Source: JADJYF01 sp965278995
Lineage (GTDB): Bacteria; Pseudomonadota; Gammaproteobacteria; Ga0077536
Reading direction: 5' to 3'
NCBI GenBank assembly: GCA_965278995.1
Contig: OZ257136.1
Location: 1,984,001 to 2,048,000, forward strand
DNA length: 64,000 nucleotides
The notes beneath the pieces were generated by a model that did not search any database, had not been told where the DNA came from, and saw only the letters and a program-made list of their open reading frames with translations. Positions 34,351 to 43,066 of this stretch are shown piece after piece. How positions within the stretch are numbered: the stretch's first letter is position 1; each line of letters starts with the position of its first letter. A program made the translations under genes and the position numbers.

Positions 34351-36606
34351 ATGCATAGCGCGCCCATACAGCACGACCTGGTCCTCATCGGCGGCGGACA
34401 CGCTCATATCGAAGTGTTACGGCGGTACGCGATGCGTCCGCAGCCCGGCGTACGTGTGACCATGATCAGCCGCGAAATCGAAACGCCTTATTCCGGCATG
34501 TTGCCCGGCTACGTCGCCGGCCACTACAGCCATGACGAGATCCATATCGATCTCGGTCCGCTGGCCCGGGCGGCCGGTGCGCGCGCGTACCACGATGAAG
34601 TCGTCGCACTCGATCTGGAGCGCGGACTGGTCCAGTGCCGCCAGCGACCGCCGGTCGAATTCGATTTTCTCAGCATCGATATCGGCTCGACACCGTCATT
34701 GCAGGCAGCAGGCGCCGCATTGCACGTGGTGCCGGTAAAGCCTGTCAGCAGCTTCACGGCACGCTGGGCCGCGCTGCTGGCGCGGGCAGTCGAGTCTTCC
34801 GGCGATTTAGGTATTGGCGTCGTCGGCGGTGGCGCGGGTGGTGTCGAATTGCTGATGGCTGTTCGCCATCGACTTCTCGCTGAACGCGCGGCTAGCGCCA
34901 ACGCGCACGGTACGCTCCACTTCACACTGGTGACCGCCAGTGACGACATCCTGCCGACCCACAATCGACGCGCGCGCGCACTTTATCGGCAGGCGCTGGC
35001 GAGAGCCAAGGTCGAGGTCATCACTGGCCATCGTGTCAGCGCCGTCGACGCTGCCGGCGTGATATACGACGATGGCAGCCGGCAGGGTTTCGATGAAGTG
35101 CTGTGGGTTACCGAAGCAGCGGCGCCCGAGTGGCCACGAGCGGCCGGCCTCGCCACGGATGCCAGCGGCTTCATCCGGGTCGACGCCTGTCTGCGTTCGA
35201 TTTCCCATCCACAGGTGTTCGCGGCCGGCGACATCGCCGCCGTCGATGCGCACCCGCGACCGAAGTCAGGCGTTTTCGCTGTGCGTCAGGGACCACCGTT
35301 GACCGACAATCTGCGCCGCGCATTGACCGGTCAGGCGTTGCGGTCGTTTACGCCGCAACGGCAGTTTCTTGGTTTGATCAGTACCGGTGATCGTCATGCG
35401 ATTGCCAGCCGCGGTCCATTTGCCATTGGTGGTGACTGGGTCTGGCGCTGGAAAGATGCCATCGACCGCAAGTTCATGCGCCGCTATCAGGAACTCGACA
35501 AACTGTTGAACATGCCTGCCAACAGCATGCCGCAGTCGGCTTCGGCCAGCGATGCCGATGCACTCATGCGTTGCGGCGGCTGCGGGGGGAAAATCGGCGC
35601 CGATATTCTGCACGCAGCGCTGTTGAGTCTGCCGCGCGCTGCTGATGCATCGGTAGTCATCGGCCTCGAGCAACCCGACGACGCCGCCGTCGTGCGCGTC
35701 CCGCCCGGCCAACTCTCCGTGCAGACCATCGACGGTTTTCGCAGCTTCGTCGACGACCCCTGGCTGTTCGGACGCATCGCCGCCAACCATGGCCTAGGCG
35801 ACATCTACGCCATGGGCGCGACGCCGCATACCGCGCTCGCCATGATCACCCTGCCGCTCGCCGCAGCGGAAAAAATGCGCAGCGACCTGCAGCAGATCAT
35901 GGCTGGCGCGCTCGACATCTTCACAGCTTGCGGTACCACACTGGTTGGCGGACATACCGCTGAAGGTGCGGAGCTCAGCGTCGGATTCTCGATCAATGGC
36001 CATATCAACGAATCGGACATCCTGCGTAAATCCGGCGCCGCAAACGGTGACGCACTGATCCTGACCCGCGCGCTCGGCAGCGGCGTACTGCTCGCCGCCG
36101 CCATGCGCGGTCAGGCCAGATCGCGCTGGGTCGAGGCAGCGCTCACGGCGATGTGTGTGCCACAAGCTGGCGCCCTTGCCTGCCTGCGTGCGCATGACGT
36201 CCATGCACTGACCGACATCACTGGCTTTGGGCTCGCCGGACATCTGTTTGAGATGTTCGGCGACACCACACTCACTGCCGAGGTGGCGCTCGACAACCTG
36301 CCCATACTCGACGGCGCAGTCGCACTCGCCGCGCGGGGCTTCGAGAGTTCTCTGCTGGCTGAGAATCTACGCGTGCGCGAGCACATCGACGCCAGCAATG
36401 ATGCTAGGGGTCACTCGAATTGGCCACTGAGTTTCGATCCGCAGACTGCCGGTGGTCTGCTGGCTGCTGTGCCGATGGCCCAAGCACCGGCGTGCGTCGC
36501 GGCGCTTCGTGCAGCGGGGCACCCCGCAGCGACTATCATTGGCCGATGTCACAACAGAGCGGTCGGTGAAGCGCCGCAGCGGTTTGTCTGTGGAGACGCG
36601 AGCTGA
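34351..36606 (+). CDS. selD: FAD/NAD(P)-dependent oxidoreductase fused to selenide, water dikinase (SelD)
   Basis: SelD makes selenophosphate from selenide and ATP, the selenium donor for Sec-tRNA. The 751-residue protein has an N-terminal NDH-2-like pyridine nucleotide oxidoreductase (about 1-385) with FAD motif LIGGGHAH near 11-18, a second dinucleotide motif GVVGGGAGG near 153-161, and the ATGD-like AAGDIAA near 290-296. The SelD domain starts near 400 with RCGGCGGK: the catalytic Cys411 and Lys414 are kept, Cys rather than Sec. Metal and ATP loops follow (YAMGATPHTAL, GGHTAEGAE). Such fusions occur in cyanobacteria and scattered proteobacteria. The oxidoreductase may reduce selenium for the kinase. 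Confidence 0.93.
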   Translation: MHSAPIQHDLVLIGGGHAHIEVLRRYAMRPQPGVRVTMISREIETPYSGMLPGYVAGHYSHDEIHIDLGPLARAAGARAYHDEVVALDLERGLVQCRQRPPVEFDFLSIDIGSTPSLQAAGAALHVVPVKPVSSFTARWAALLARAVESSGDLGIGVVGGGAGGVELLMAVRHRLLAERAASANAHGTLHFTLVTASDDILPTHNRRARALYRQALARAKVEVITGHRVSAVDAAGVIYDDGSRQGFDEVLWVTEAAAPEWPRAAGLATDASGFIRVDACLRSISHPQVFAAGDIAAVDAHPRPKSGVFAVRQGPPLTDNLRRALTGQALRSFTPQRQFLGLISTGDRHAIASRGPFAIGGDWVWRWKDAIDRKFMRRYQELDKLLNMPANSMPQSASASDADALMRCGGCGGKIGADILHAALLSLPRAADASVVIGLEQPDDAAVVRVPPGQLSVQTIDGFRSFVDDPWLFGRIAANHGLGDIYAMGATPHTALAMITLPLAAAEKMRSDLQQIMAGALDIFTACGTTLVGGHTAEGAELSVGFSINGHINESDILRKSGAANGDALILTRALGSGVLLAAAMRGQARSRWVEAALTAMCVPQAGALACLRAHDVHALTDITGFGLAGHLFEMFGDTTLTAEVALDNLPILDGAVALAARGFESSLLAENLRVREHIDASNDARGHSNWPLSFDPQTAGGLLAAVPMAQAPACVAALRAAGHPAATIIGRCHNRAVGEAPQRFVCGDAS

Positions 36607-36638
36607 GGCGAGACATGGAGCAGTTGTGCAAGCGGCTT

Positions 36639-37094
36639 TCACACCTTGGCGATACCGCTGTCATAGCGGGGAATTCCTTCCGGCACCTGAAGCCAGGTAT
36701 GTCGACGTTTCTCATACAGCGACATCGATGGGGCCGGAAAATCGGCATCGGCGAAACAACCGGCAGCGATCCCGACCATGAGCGGGATCGCCTGCGGCAT
36801 CTCGAAGTAGACGTTGCTGCCACAAGTCGGGCAGAAATGGAACACGAGGTCGTCCCCCCGATCGCCCGTCCTGCAATAGACTTTCGCGTCACCGTGTATG
36901 GCGACGTCGGCCACGGGGAACCAGGCATCCAGATGGTAGCTCGACCCGGTACGGCGCTGGCAGAACTCGCAATGACACATGAAGATGTGCTGCGGTTCGC
37001 CGGATACAACCACTGAAAGTGAGCCACAGTGGCATTGAGCGGTTCTGTTCAATGGATTACTCCCTGTGTAGGATTCAATGCGCTTGAGAAACAT
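36639..37094 (-). CDS. GFA family (glutathione-dependent formaldehyde-activating enzyme-like) protein
   Basis: A 151-residue zinc protein. Cys pairs CHCGSL near 21-26, CHCEFCQRRTGSSYH near 40-54 and CPTCGSNVYFE near 88-98 form the two zinc sites typical of the GFA/Mss4-like fold. Most members are not true formaldehyde enzymes, and their function is unknown. It converges with selD, with 32 bases between stops. Base composition here and in the next two genes looks somewhat lower in GC than the flanks. Confidence 0.88.
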   Translation of the reverse strand: MFLKRIESYTGSNPLNRTAQCHCGSLSVVVSGEPQHIFMCHCEFCQRRTGSSYHLDAWFPVADVAIHGDAKVYCRTGDRGDDLVFHFCPTCGSNVYFEMPQAIPLMVGIAAGCFADADFPAPSMSLYEKRRHTWLQVPEGIPRYDSGIAKV

Positions 37095-37168
37095 GCCGAT
37101 GACCGGCCAACGAGCCCGAGTTTGAATCGACTCGTCAGCGACGACAATACATCATCGAGGTCAACCCC

Positions 37169-37849
37169 ATGCCAACCGATTATCGACTTTTGCTGTTGAC
37201 CTCAATACCCGGCTCGGAAGCAGAAGTCACCACGATTGCCGGCAGGTATTTTGATAATCCAACCGTGATTTTCTGGGAGATGGGCAATTCGTCGACGAAA
37301 TCACAGGTGTTGGCGCAGATCGAGGATACGGATTACAACCTCATCATTTCCTACGTGAATGGGATCATCCTTAAAGCACATCATTTGCGGCGGGCAAGCC
37401 ACGGCGCGATCAATATTCATCCGTCCCCGCCCGAACATGGCGGTTGCTGGGGTGTCTGGTGTCAGCCGGTAGTCAATCGAGCCAGTCGGACGCACCACGG
37501 TGTAACGGTGCATGAGATCGACGGTGAAATCGATCACGGCCCGATCTATCTGGCAGAACGATGGGAAGTCCCCGCCAACGCGACCATCCAGAGTGTTTTC
37601 GAGCGCAGTATTGCGGACTCACTGCGCATGCTCGAGATCGTGTGCGAACGCATTGCGAACGGCTCTGCGGGGACCCGATGCTTTGCGCCGATCAACGAAC
37701 AATGGCATCCGACCAACCGGCATACGCCCATTGAAGAAATGCGTGGGTGGTTCGCCGCCCTGGATCCCAGTCATCCGGCACACCAGGAACGCGTGTTCCT
37801 GAATCACCCGCGGGCTATCATCGCTCCGCCGTATTTTGACGATATGTAA
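37169..37849 (+). CDS. Formyltransferase-fold protein
   Basis: A 226-residue protein like the catalytic domain of methionyl-tRNA formyltransferase and related sugar-amine formyltransferases. The catalytic triad region is INIHPSPPEHGGCWG near 91-105 (Asn/His), with HGVTVHEIDGEIDHGPI near 111-127 carrying the Asp. The C-terminal tRNA-binding domain of Fmt is absent, so it is probably not Fmt. More likely it formylates a small amine, or is a hydrolase-like derivative. It is 59 bases upstream of the SRPBCC gene. Confidence 0.82.
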   Translation: MPTDYRLLLLTSIPGSEAEVTTIAGRYFDNPTVIFWEMGNSSTKSQVLAQIEDTDYNLIISYVNGIILKAHHLRRASHGAINIHPSPPEHGGCWGVWCQPVVNRASRTHHGVTVHEIDGEIDHGPIYLAERWEVPANATIQSVFERSIADSLRMLEIVCERIANGSAGTRCFAPINEQWHPTNRHTPIEEMRGWFAALDPSHPAHQERVFLNHPRAIIAPPYFDDM

Positions 37850-37908
37850 AAGGCTGGCGATCGCCCTGCGATTTCGAAATATTCATTAGTACAACAGGAA
37901 AAATAACG

Positions 37909-38355
37909 ATGGCAACAGGCACCGTCCGATTGCACCGCGTGCTCCGCGCACCGGCCGAACGCGTTTATCGTGCGTTTCTGGACGCAGACGCCATGGCCAA
38001 ATGGATTGCACCCTACGGCTTTACCTGCAAAGTCCACCACATGGACGTAAAAGTCGGCGGCACGTTCAAAATGTCGTTTACGAATTTCACATCCGGTAAC
38101 AGCCACTCCTTTGGCGGTGAGTATCTGGAGCTTATCCCATCAGAAAAGCTCCGCTATACGGACAAATTCGACGACCCTAATCTTCCTGGCGAAATGCAGA
38201 CCATCGTCACCTTGACGAAAGTCTCGTGCGGCACTGAGCTCAATGTCGTGCAGGAAGGCATACCCGAAATCATTCCGCTGGAGATGTGCTACCTCGGCTG
38301 GCAGGAATCACTTGCCCAGCTTGCGAAACTCGTGGAGCCGGAGATTCCGGATTAA
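37909..38355 (+). CDS. SRPBCC (AHSA1-like) domain protein
   Basis: A 148-residue single-domain protein of the START/Bet v1 fold, AHSA1 branch. The signature is RVLRAPAERVYRAFLDADAMAKW near the N-terminus, then KVGGTFKMSF, GGEYLELIPSEKLRYTDKF and a C-terminal helix CYLGWQESLAQLAKLVE. These proteins bind hydrophobic ligands, and many are found beside ArsR regulators, but none is here. It converges with the MlaC-like gene, with the two stops adjoining. Confidence 0.88.
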   Translation: MATGTVRLHRVLRAPAERVYRAFLDADAMAKWIAPYGFTCKVHHMDVKVGGTFKMSFTNFTSGNSHSFGGEYLELIPSEKLRYTDKFDDPNLPGEMQTIVTLTKVSCGTELNVVQEGIPEIIPLEMCYLGWQESLAQLAKLVEPEIPD

Positions 38356-38356
38356 G

Positions 38357-39004
38357 TCAACCGTCGCCTGCAGTCCGCGATCGTAACTCTTCGATCAGCG
38401 CCGCCGGCGATCCACTGGCAAGTGCGTCATTGAATTGCGTTCGATAGACCATGACCGCGCTGACCCCCATGAACACGAGGTCGTAGGCGCGCCAGCGCCC
38501 GCCGCGAAATGCCATTTTAATGTCCACCGGAACGTGTGCGTTCTCCCATAGCACTGCTATCTTGACCGTCGCGAGCGCAGCGCTCTTGAAGGTCTGATCG
38601 ATGTACTCGACGCTCTCGCCGGTGTATCGCTCCTGCAAGCGGCTCAGGTAATAGCGGCACAGGTAGTGCGCAAAACTGTCGACAAACGCCTGCTGCTCGC
38701 TGGCGCTGAACTGCTTCCAGTGGCCACCAAGCGCAAGCTTGGAAAACAGATAGGGGTCGAACATCTCGCGGGCGATTTCACACAACCGTTCGCGCTGCGC
38801 GGGAAGTCGCGAAGCGCCGGTGTAACGCGAGTCGGTCAGCACTGCGAGAGCTTTCGCGATGTTCGCGCGCAGGACGTCCTGCGGCGATTCTGCGCTACTG
38901 TCCGCGACCTCACGCGACGAACCCGGCCCGCAGGCGAGCAATAGGACCGCGAGCAGCATCGCCTGCAGCAGCTGGACTACGGAAGGTGTATGGCGCGTAC
39001 GCAT
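38357..39004 (-). CDS. MlaC/Ttg2D-type phospholipid-binding lipoprotein
   Basis: ABC-transporter auxiliary protein of the MlaC (toluene-tolerance Ttg2D) family. I start at the ATG at 39004 (MRTRHTP), which puts a lipoprotein signal, LLAVLLLAC, at residues 16-24 with the lipobox Cys near 25. The mature protein, about 190 residues, has the family core: helices around FDPYLFSKLALGGHWK, then QQAFVDSFAHYLCRYYLSRL and the C-terminal strand YDLVFMGVSAVMVYRTQF. MlaC is normally soluble, so a lipid anchor is unusual. No Mla ABC genes are nearby. Confidence 0.82.
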   Translation of the reverse strand: MRTRHTPSVVQLLQAMLLAVLLLACGPGSSREVADSSAESPQDVLRANIAKALAVLTDSRYTGASRLPAQRERLCEIAREMFDPYLFSKLALGGHWKQFSASEQQAFVDSFAHYLCRYYLSRLQERYTGESVEYIDQTFKSAALATVKIAVLWENAHVPVDIKMAFRGGRWRAYDLVFMGVSAVMVYRTQFNDALASGSPAALIEELRSRTAGDG

Positions 39005-39087
39005 CGTCTGAACTCTTGTCGCGATCATGATAAGCGAGCGATGACGGCAATACCTGTGACGCGGCTCGCAGCGCCGCACGCTGGCAC

Positions 39088-39855
39088 TCAGGTCACGGTC
39101 AGCGCGCCGTCGATCATCAGAAGGTGGCCATTCAGATAGGCGGAGTCATCGCTCGCGAGATAGGCAACGGCCGCCGCGCTGTCTTCGGCCGTGCCGAAAC
39201 GGCCCAGCGGGATCCGCTCGAGGTTCCAGGCGCGCCAGTCCGGATGGCGGGCGAAATGCGCAGCACGCAGCGGCGTTTCGACCGCGCCGGGACCAATGGC
39301 ATTGACCCGGATCCCGTACGTTGCCCATTCGGCCGCAAGGTGGCGGGTCATGCTCGCGACCGCGCCTTTCGACAGTCCGTATACCGATACACCGGGCACG
39401 CCGATGACGGCGAACGTCGATGCAATATTGACGATGCAGCCGCCACGACCGCAGGCGACAAGCTGGCGCGCGAAACGCTGCGCCATGAAATAGCTGCCGC
39501 GCACATTGATGGCCTGCACGTTGTCGAATTCCTCCGGCTCGACATCCAGCGCCGCTTTCGACAACGGCACGCCGGCGTTGTTGACGAGTACGTCGAGACG
39601 GCCGAGCGTCTCCAACGTACCGGCGACGACTTCGTCGATCGCGGCGATCGAGCGTACGTCCAGAACCAGTTCGCACGCGCGACCGCCGGCCGCGCGAACC
39701 GCGTTAGCGGTCGACGCTAATTCGGCGCGGTCGAGTTCCGTAATCGCGACATCGAACCCGTCCCGCGCGAGGCGCACCGCAGTCGCTGCACCGATACCGT
39801 AAGCGGCACCGGTGACGAGTGCGACGCGACGGGTCAACGGATCCGGCTGTGTCAT
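39088..39855 (-). CDS. SDR family oxidoreductase
   Basis: Classical SDR of 255 residues with cofactor motif TGAAYGIGAA near 16-25, NNAG near 91-94, catalytic Ser in NIASTFAV and YGLSKGA, and a C-terminal SAYLNGHLLMIDG. ATG start. The Asp/Glu after the second strand (TELDRAEL) suggests NAD preference. The 84-base spacing from the MlaC-like gene gives no clear functional link. Confidence 0.9.
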   Translation of the reverse strand: MTQPDPLTRRVALVTGAAYGIGAATAVRLARDGFDVAITELDRAELASTANAVRAAGGRACELVLDVRSIAAIDEVVAGTLETLGRLDVLVNNAGVPLSKAALDVEPEEFDNVQAINVRGSYFMAQRFARQLVACGRGGCIVNIASTFAVIGVPGVSVYGLSKGAVASMTRHLAAEWATYGIRVNAIGPGAVETPLRAAHFARHPDWRAWNLERIPLGRFGTAEDSAAAVAYLASDDSAYLNGHLLMIDGALTVT

Positions 39856-40254
39856 CGGACTTCACCTCGCGGCGCGTGACGAGGATGACAAACTGCGGCG
39901 CGAACGGACGAGCGTATGGCTGCGAATAAGGACATGGTTGAACCACGAACAGGTGTGCCACAAGTATAAGGCAGGCCGGTGGCGGCCGGACAACGCGGCT
40001 CTGATTGAAACTCGCTGTTCGCACCAGGGCGGACAGTCTTTGCGTTTGCAACCCGCGCCGCCGACTGGTATGTGGAACGCGCTGTACACATCTGACATCG
40101 CTTTTACCAAGATGCCGCGCCGGCTGACCGCGCGACTCGACGACATTGCAATATTCCACGATGGAATGCATGGTAGCCAAACATAACGAATAATTTGTAG
40201 CGATTGAACTAACTACTGGATATAATCACATATAAAGAAATATCGAGTAATGCC
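39856..40254. other. 399-base intergenic region, no gene seen
   Basis: Between the SDR (minus) and the HNH gene (plus). Frames here are short and lack ribosome-binding sites or family motifs. The right half is clearly AT-rich, with a small inverted repeat ATTCCA-CGA-TGGAAT near 40152 and a perfect TATAAT at 40221-40226, 29 bases before the HNH gene ATG. This may be a -10 element, but I see no good -35 at 16-18 bases from it. Confidence 0.5.
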
Positions 40255-41628
40255 ATGGAAGCTGCATCCTCGCTCCCGCCTTATCAACACTTTCCGTGCG
40301 CACCAGATGTCATGCCACTGGCAGTGCTCGAAGACGCCATCGCAACCCTCTCTGCAACGATTGCCGCCGCCACCTGGCGCATGCTCGTGCTGCTGGCCGA
40401 GTTCGACCGGCGTGAGGGTTGGGCTGGTTCCGGCATTCAATCCTGCGCGCATTGGTTGAACTGGCGCTGTGGCATCGATGTCTGCGCGGCGCGCGAAAAA
40501 CTCCGCGTGGCGCGTGCGTTGCCGCAGCTGCCGTTAATCAATGCCGCATTTGCGGCCGGTGAGATAAGTTATTCCAAAGTGCGCGCGATGACGCGGGTGG
40601 CCACGGCGGAGAATGAAGCGGATTTGCTGCTTTACGCGCGCCACGGCACAGCCGCCCACGTCGAGAAAATCGTGCGCGCTTATCGCGGCGTGCAACGCAT
40701 TGCCGAGCGCGAGGCCGCCAATCAGGCAGAAGCCTCACGGGCTGTGCATTGGTATTACGACGACGACGGCATGCTGGTGCTGAAAGCGCGCCTGCAGGCC
40801 ATTGCCGGGGCGATGCTGCTGAAAGGCCTGACTGCAGCGATGGATGACCTCGCTGCTGACGATGAAAAAGTTTCCGCGGAAACGTCAGGCCAGGCCGATG
40901 AGCCATTCGCGGCGCGCCGGGCCGATGCGCTGGCCCATCTGGCTGAGCAGTTTCTGGCCAGCGGTTCGAGCGCGAGTCGACAGGCAGAGCGGCATCAGAT
41001 TGTCATTCATGTCGAGCCTGCCAGCTTGCATGAGCACGCTGGCCAGGACGGTGGCCAGCGTCGCTGTGAACTCGAGCACGGGCCGGCCCTGGCCATGGAT
41101 ACGGCACGACGGCTGGCCTGCGATGCGAGCCTGGTCGTCATCGCGGAAGATGCCGACGGTAATCCGCTGAATGTCGGCCGACGCACACGCTCGATACCGC
41201 CAGCCATCCGCCGGGCACTGCACGCACGTGACGCCGGCTGCCGCTATCCGGGCTGCCTGCATCATCGCTACGTCGATGCCCATCACATCCAGCATTGGGC
41301 CGACGGTGGCGAGACCGGTCTCGATAATCTCGTCCTGCTATGTCGTTTCCACCATCGTTTGCTGCATGAGGGCGGGTTCACCCTCAATCAGGCAAGAGAC
41401 GGCAGTTATGTGTTCAGGGATGCGCACGGCAGCGTCGTGCCACAAACCCCGACTCCGTTGGTACTGACTCAACCGCTCGCCGCGATGATGGCTGCTGGCG
41501 GAGTAAACATTTCCGCGGAAACTGGCCGCTCGCAATGGCGCGGTGAGCGGTTGGATCTGCGCATGGCGATGGACGCGTTGATCCAGAGTGATGCGCGGGG
41601 CTTAACGTCTATTGCCATCCAGCAATAG
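40255..41628 (+). CDS. DUF222 / 13E12-repeat family HNH endonuclease
   Basis: A 457-residue protein. The N-terminal two thirds is the helical DUF222 domain (motifs AHWLNWRCGI near 61-70, ISYSKVRAMTRV near 102-113). The C-terminal HNH nuclease domain shows CRYPGCLHHRYVDAHHI and DNLVLLCRFHHRLLHEGG, with the paired Cys and His metal ligands. These proteins are common in actinobacteria and some proteobacteria, often in multiple copies, and are suspected mobile or defence elements. The upstream sequence is AT-rich. It ends 24 bases from the 3' end of the converging tRNA-Sec gene. Confidence 0.88.
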   Translation: MEAASSLPPYQHFPCAPDVMPLAVLEDAIATLSATIAAATWRMLVLLAEFDRREGWAGSGIQSCAHWLNWRCGIDVCAAREKLRVARALPQLPLINAAFAAGEISYSKVRAMTRVATAENEADLLLYARHGTAAHVEKIVRAYRGVQRIAEREAANQAEASRAVHWYYDDDGMLVLKARLQAIAGAMLLKGLTAAMDDLAADDEKVSAETSGQADEPFAARRADALAHLAEQFLASGSSASRQAERHQIVIHVEPASLHEHAGQDGGQRRCELEHGPALAMDTARRLACDASLVVIAEDADGNPLNVGRRTRSIPPAIRRALHARDAGCRYPGCLHHRYVDAHHIQHWADGGETGLDNLVLLCRFHHRLLHEGGFTLNQARDGSYVFRDAHGSVVPQTPTPLVLTQPLAAMMAAGGVNISAETGRSQWRGERLDLRMAMDALIQSDARGLTSIAIQQ

Positions 41629-41652
41629 CCGAACAATGTCTTGAAGATTGTT

Positions 41653-41750
41653 GGCGAAAGAGGTGGGAGTCGAACCCACCAGACACGCATGCGCGCATCT
41701 CACCGGATTTGAAGTCCGGGCGCCCCACCGGGAGACGATGCTCTTCCGCC
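41653..41750 (-). tRNA. selC: tRNA-Sec (selenocysteine), anticodon TCA
   Basis: The minus strand folds as a tRNA-Sec: an eight-pair acceptor stem, GGCGGAAG (41750-41743) with CTTTCGCC at the 3' end, anticodon loop in GGACTTCAAATCC with TCA at 41712-41710, a long variable arm (GATGCGCGCATGCGTGTC region), and a T arm GGTGGGTTCGACTCCCACC. About 98 nt, longer than ordinary tRNAs, and very like E. coli selC in the anticodon stem. CCA does not appear to be encoded. It reads UGA for the UGSC selenoprotein and lies downstream of the selAB operon on the same strand. Confidence 0.95.
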
Positions 41751-41826
41751 TGCGATGCTATCAGCCTGTAGCGGCCCTTTACACTGGTACCAACTGAGCA
41801 ACGCGACAATCAGCTCTTTCAGCGCA

Positions 41827-43065
41827 TCAACACGTCCACGCCCCACTCGCGTTAGAGCGATAGCCGAGCGCGCCATAAGCGGCGTCGACCAGGCTCTGGC
41901 CGCGCTCGTTCATGAGTACGCCGGTACCCATGCGGTTCATCGCGTAACCGAAACTCAGGCGGCATTCGGGGTCGGCGAAACCGAGTGATCCGCCGGCGCC
42001 GACATGGCCGAAAGCCGGTTCGCTGATCAATAGTGAGCTGTTGACGGCTTTGGGCACGCGGCGGTTATCGGTCGCTTTCATATAACCGAGCGCGAAGCGC
42101 GTCGGGATCAGCAGGGTCGCGTCGTCATAAGAGGCCATCGATACGCGCGCCATCCGCGCCAGCGTCTCCGGCCCTACGATGCGCGTTCCCCAGTGGCTGC
42201 CGCCATTGGCGAGCGGTGCATACAGGCCAGCCAGCCCGCGCGCATGGGTGACTCCGTTGGCCGATCCAATTTCGGCTTGATGACACTCGGGCGAGTTGGC
42301 ATCCACCAGCAGGAAATCGCGCATGAACAGCTGCGTCGGCGTTCCGGGCTGGCCGAGTGCGGCCTTGACGAAACGGGTCCCCAGCCATGCTTCGTCCGGC
42401 ACTGCCGGGAGCATTGGCGAGATGCGGGATTCGATTGCCGGTGGCGCGCCAATCCAGAAATCGATGCCCAGTGGTCGCGCGACCTGCGCGTCGAAAAATG
42501 CGCCGAGGCGCTGCCCTGCAGCGCGGTGAACGAGTTCGCCGACCGTCCAGGCCATCGTAATCGCGTGATAACCACCACGAGTGCCCGGTGCCCAGAACGC
42601 CGGCTCGGCAGCAACGCGCTCGACCATCGCGGCGTAATCGTAAAATCCACCTGGTGACACGGGGCCGCGTACATGCGGCACGCCGACACTGTGATCGAGC
42701 GTCTGGCATACACGCGCTTCCTCTTTGCCACCGGCGCCGAATTCAGGCCAGTAGTCCGTGATCAGCGCATCCAGATCGAGCTTGCCGCAGTCGGCCAGCA
42801 TATGCGCACACAGTGCCATGGCGCCTTTGGTCGACGAAAATACCGTGCACACCGTGTTGCGATCCCAGGCCGCACCATTCCGCGTTTTTCGCCCACCCCA
42901 TAAATCGACAACCGTCATGCCATCCAAGGTCAAGCACACGCTGGCACCGACTTCGTCGCGTGCGGTGAAATTATCGATGAACGCGGCAGCAACCGCTTCG
43001 AAACGCGTGTCGTAGCTGCCTTCGAGATGGCCAGCAGGCGTGTCGCTCTGGAGTTGTTTCAACAT
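41827..43065 (-). CDS. Serine hydrolase (beta-lactamase/esterase EstB-like)
   Basis: A 412-residue class C beta-lactamase-fold hydrolase. The Ser-x-x-Lys motif is SSTK near 77-80, and there is a Tyr motif region DYAAMVERV near 143. The frame GHVGAGGSLGFADP near 367-380 stands where KTG would be, as in carboxylesterase/EstB-type members. There is no signal peptide, so it is cytoplasmic and not a resistance enzyme. The start lies one base beyond the selB stop, so it is probably in the selA-selB operon, though no selenium role is known for this family. Confidence 0.87.
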   Translation of the reverse strand: MLKQLQSDTPAGHLEGSYDTRFEAVAAAFIDNFTARDEVGASVCLTLDGMTVVDLWGGRKTRNGAAWDRNTVCTVFSSTKGAMALCAHMLADCGKLDLDALITDYWPEFGAGGKEEARVCQTLDHSVGVPHVRGPVSPGGFYDYAAMVERVAAEPAFWAPGTRGGYHAITMAWTVGELVHRAAGQRLGAFFDAQVARPLGIDFWIGAPPAIESRISPMLPAVPDEAWLGTRFVKAALGQPGTPTQLFMRDFLLVDANSPECHQAEIGSANGVTHARGLAGLYAPLANGGSHWGTRIVGPETLARMARVSMASYDDATLLIPTRFALGYMKATDNRRVPKAVNSSLLISEPAFGHVGAGGSLGFADPECRLSFGYAMNRMGTGVLMNERGQSLVDAAYGALGYRSNASGAWTC

Positions 43066-43066
43066 G

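Noticed and set aside
37169..37849. Methionyl-tRNA formyltransferase (fmt)
   Set aside because: Only the catalytic domain is present and the C-terminal tRNA-binding domain is absent. There is no def gene nearby, and the active-site sequence departs from Fmt.
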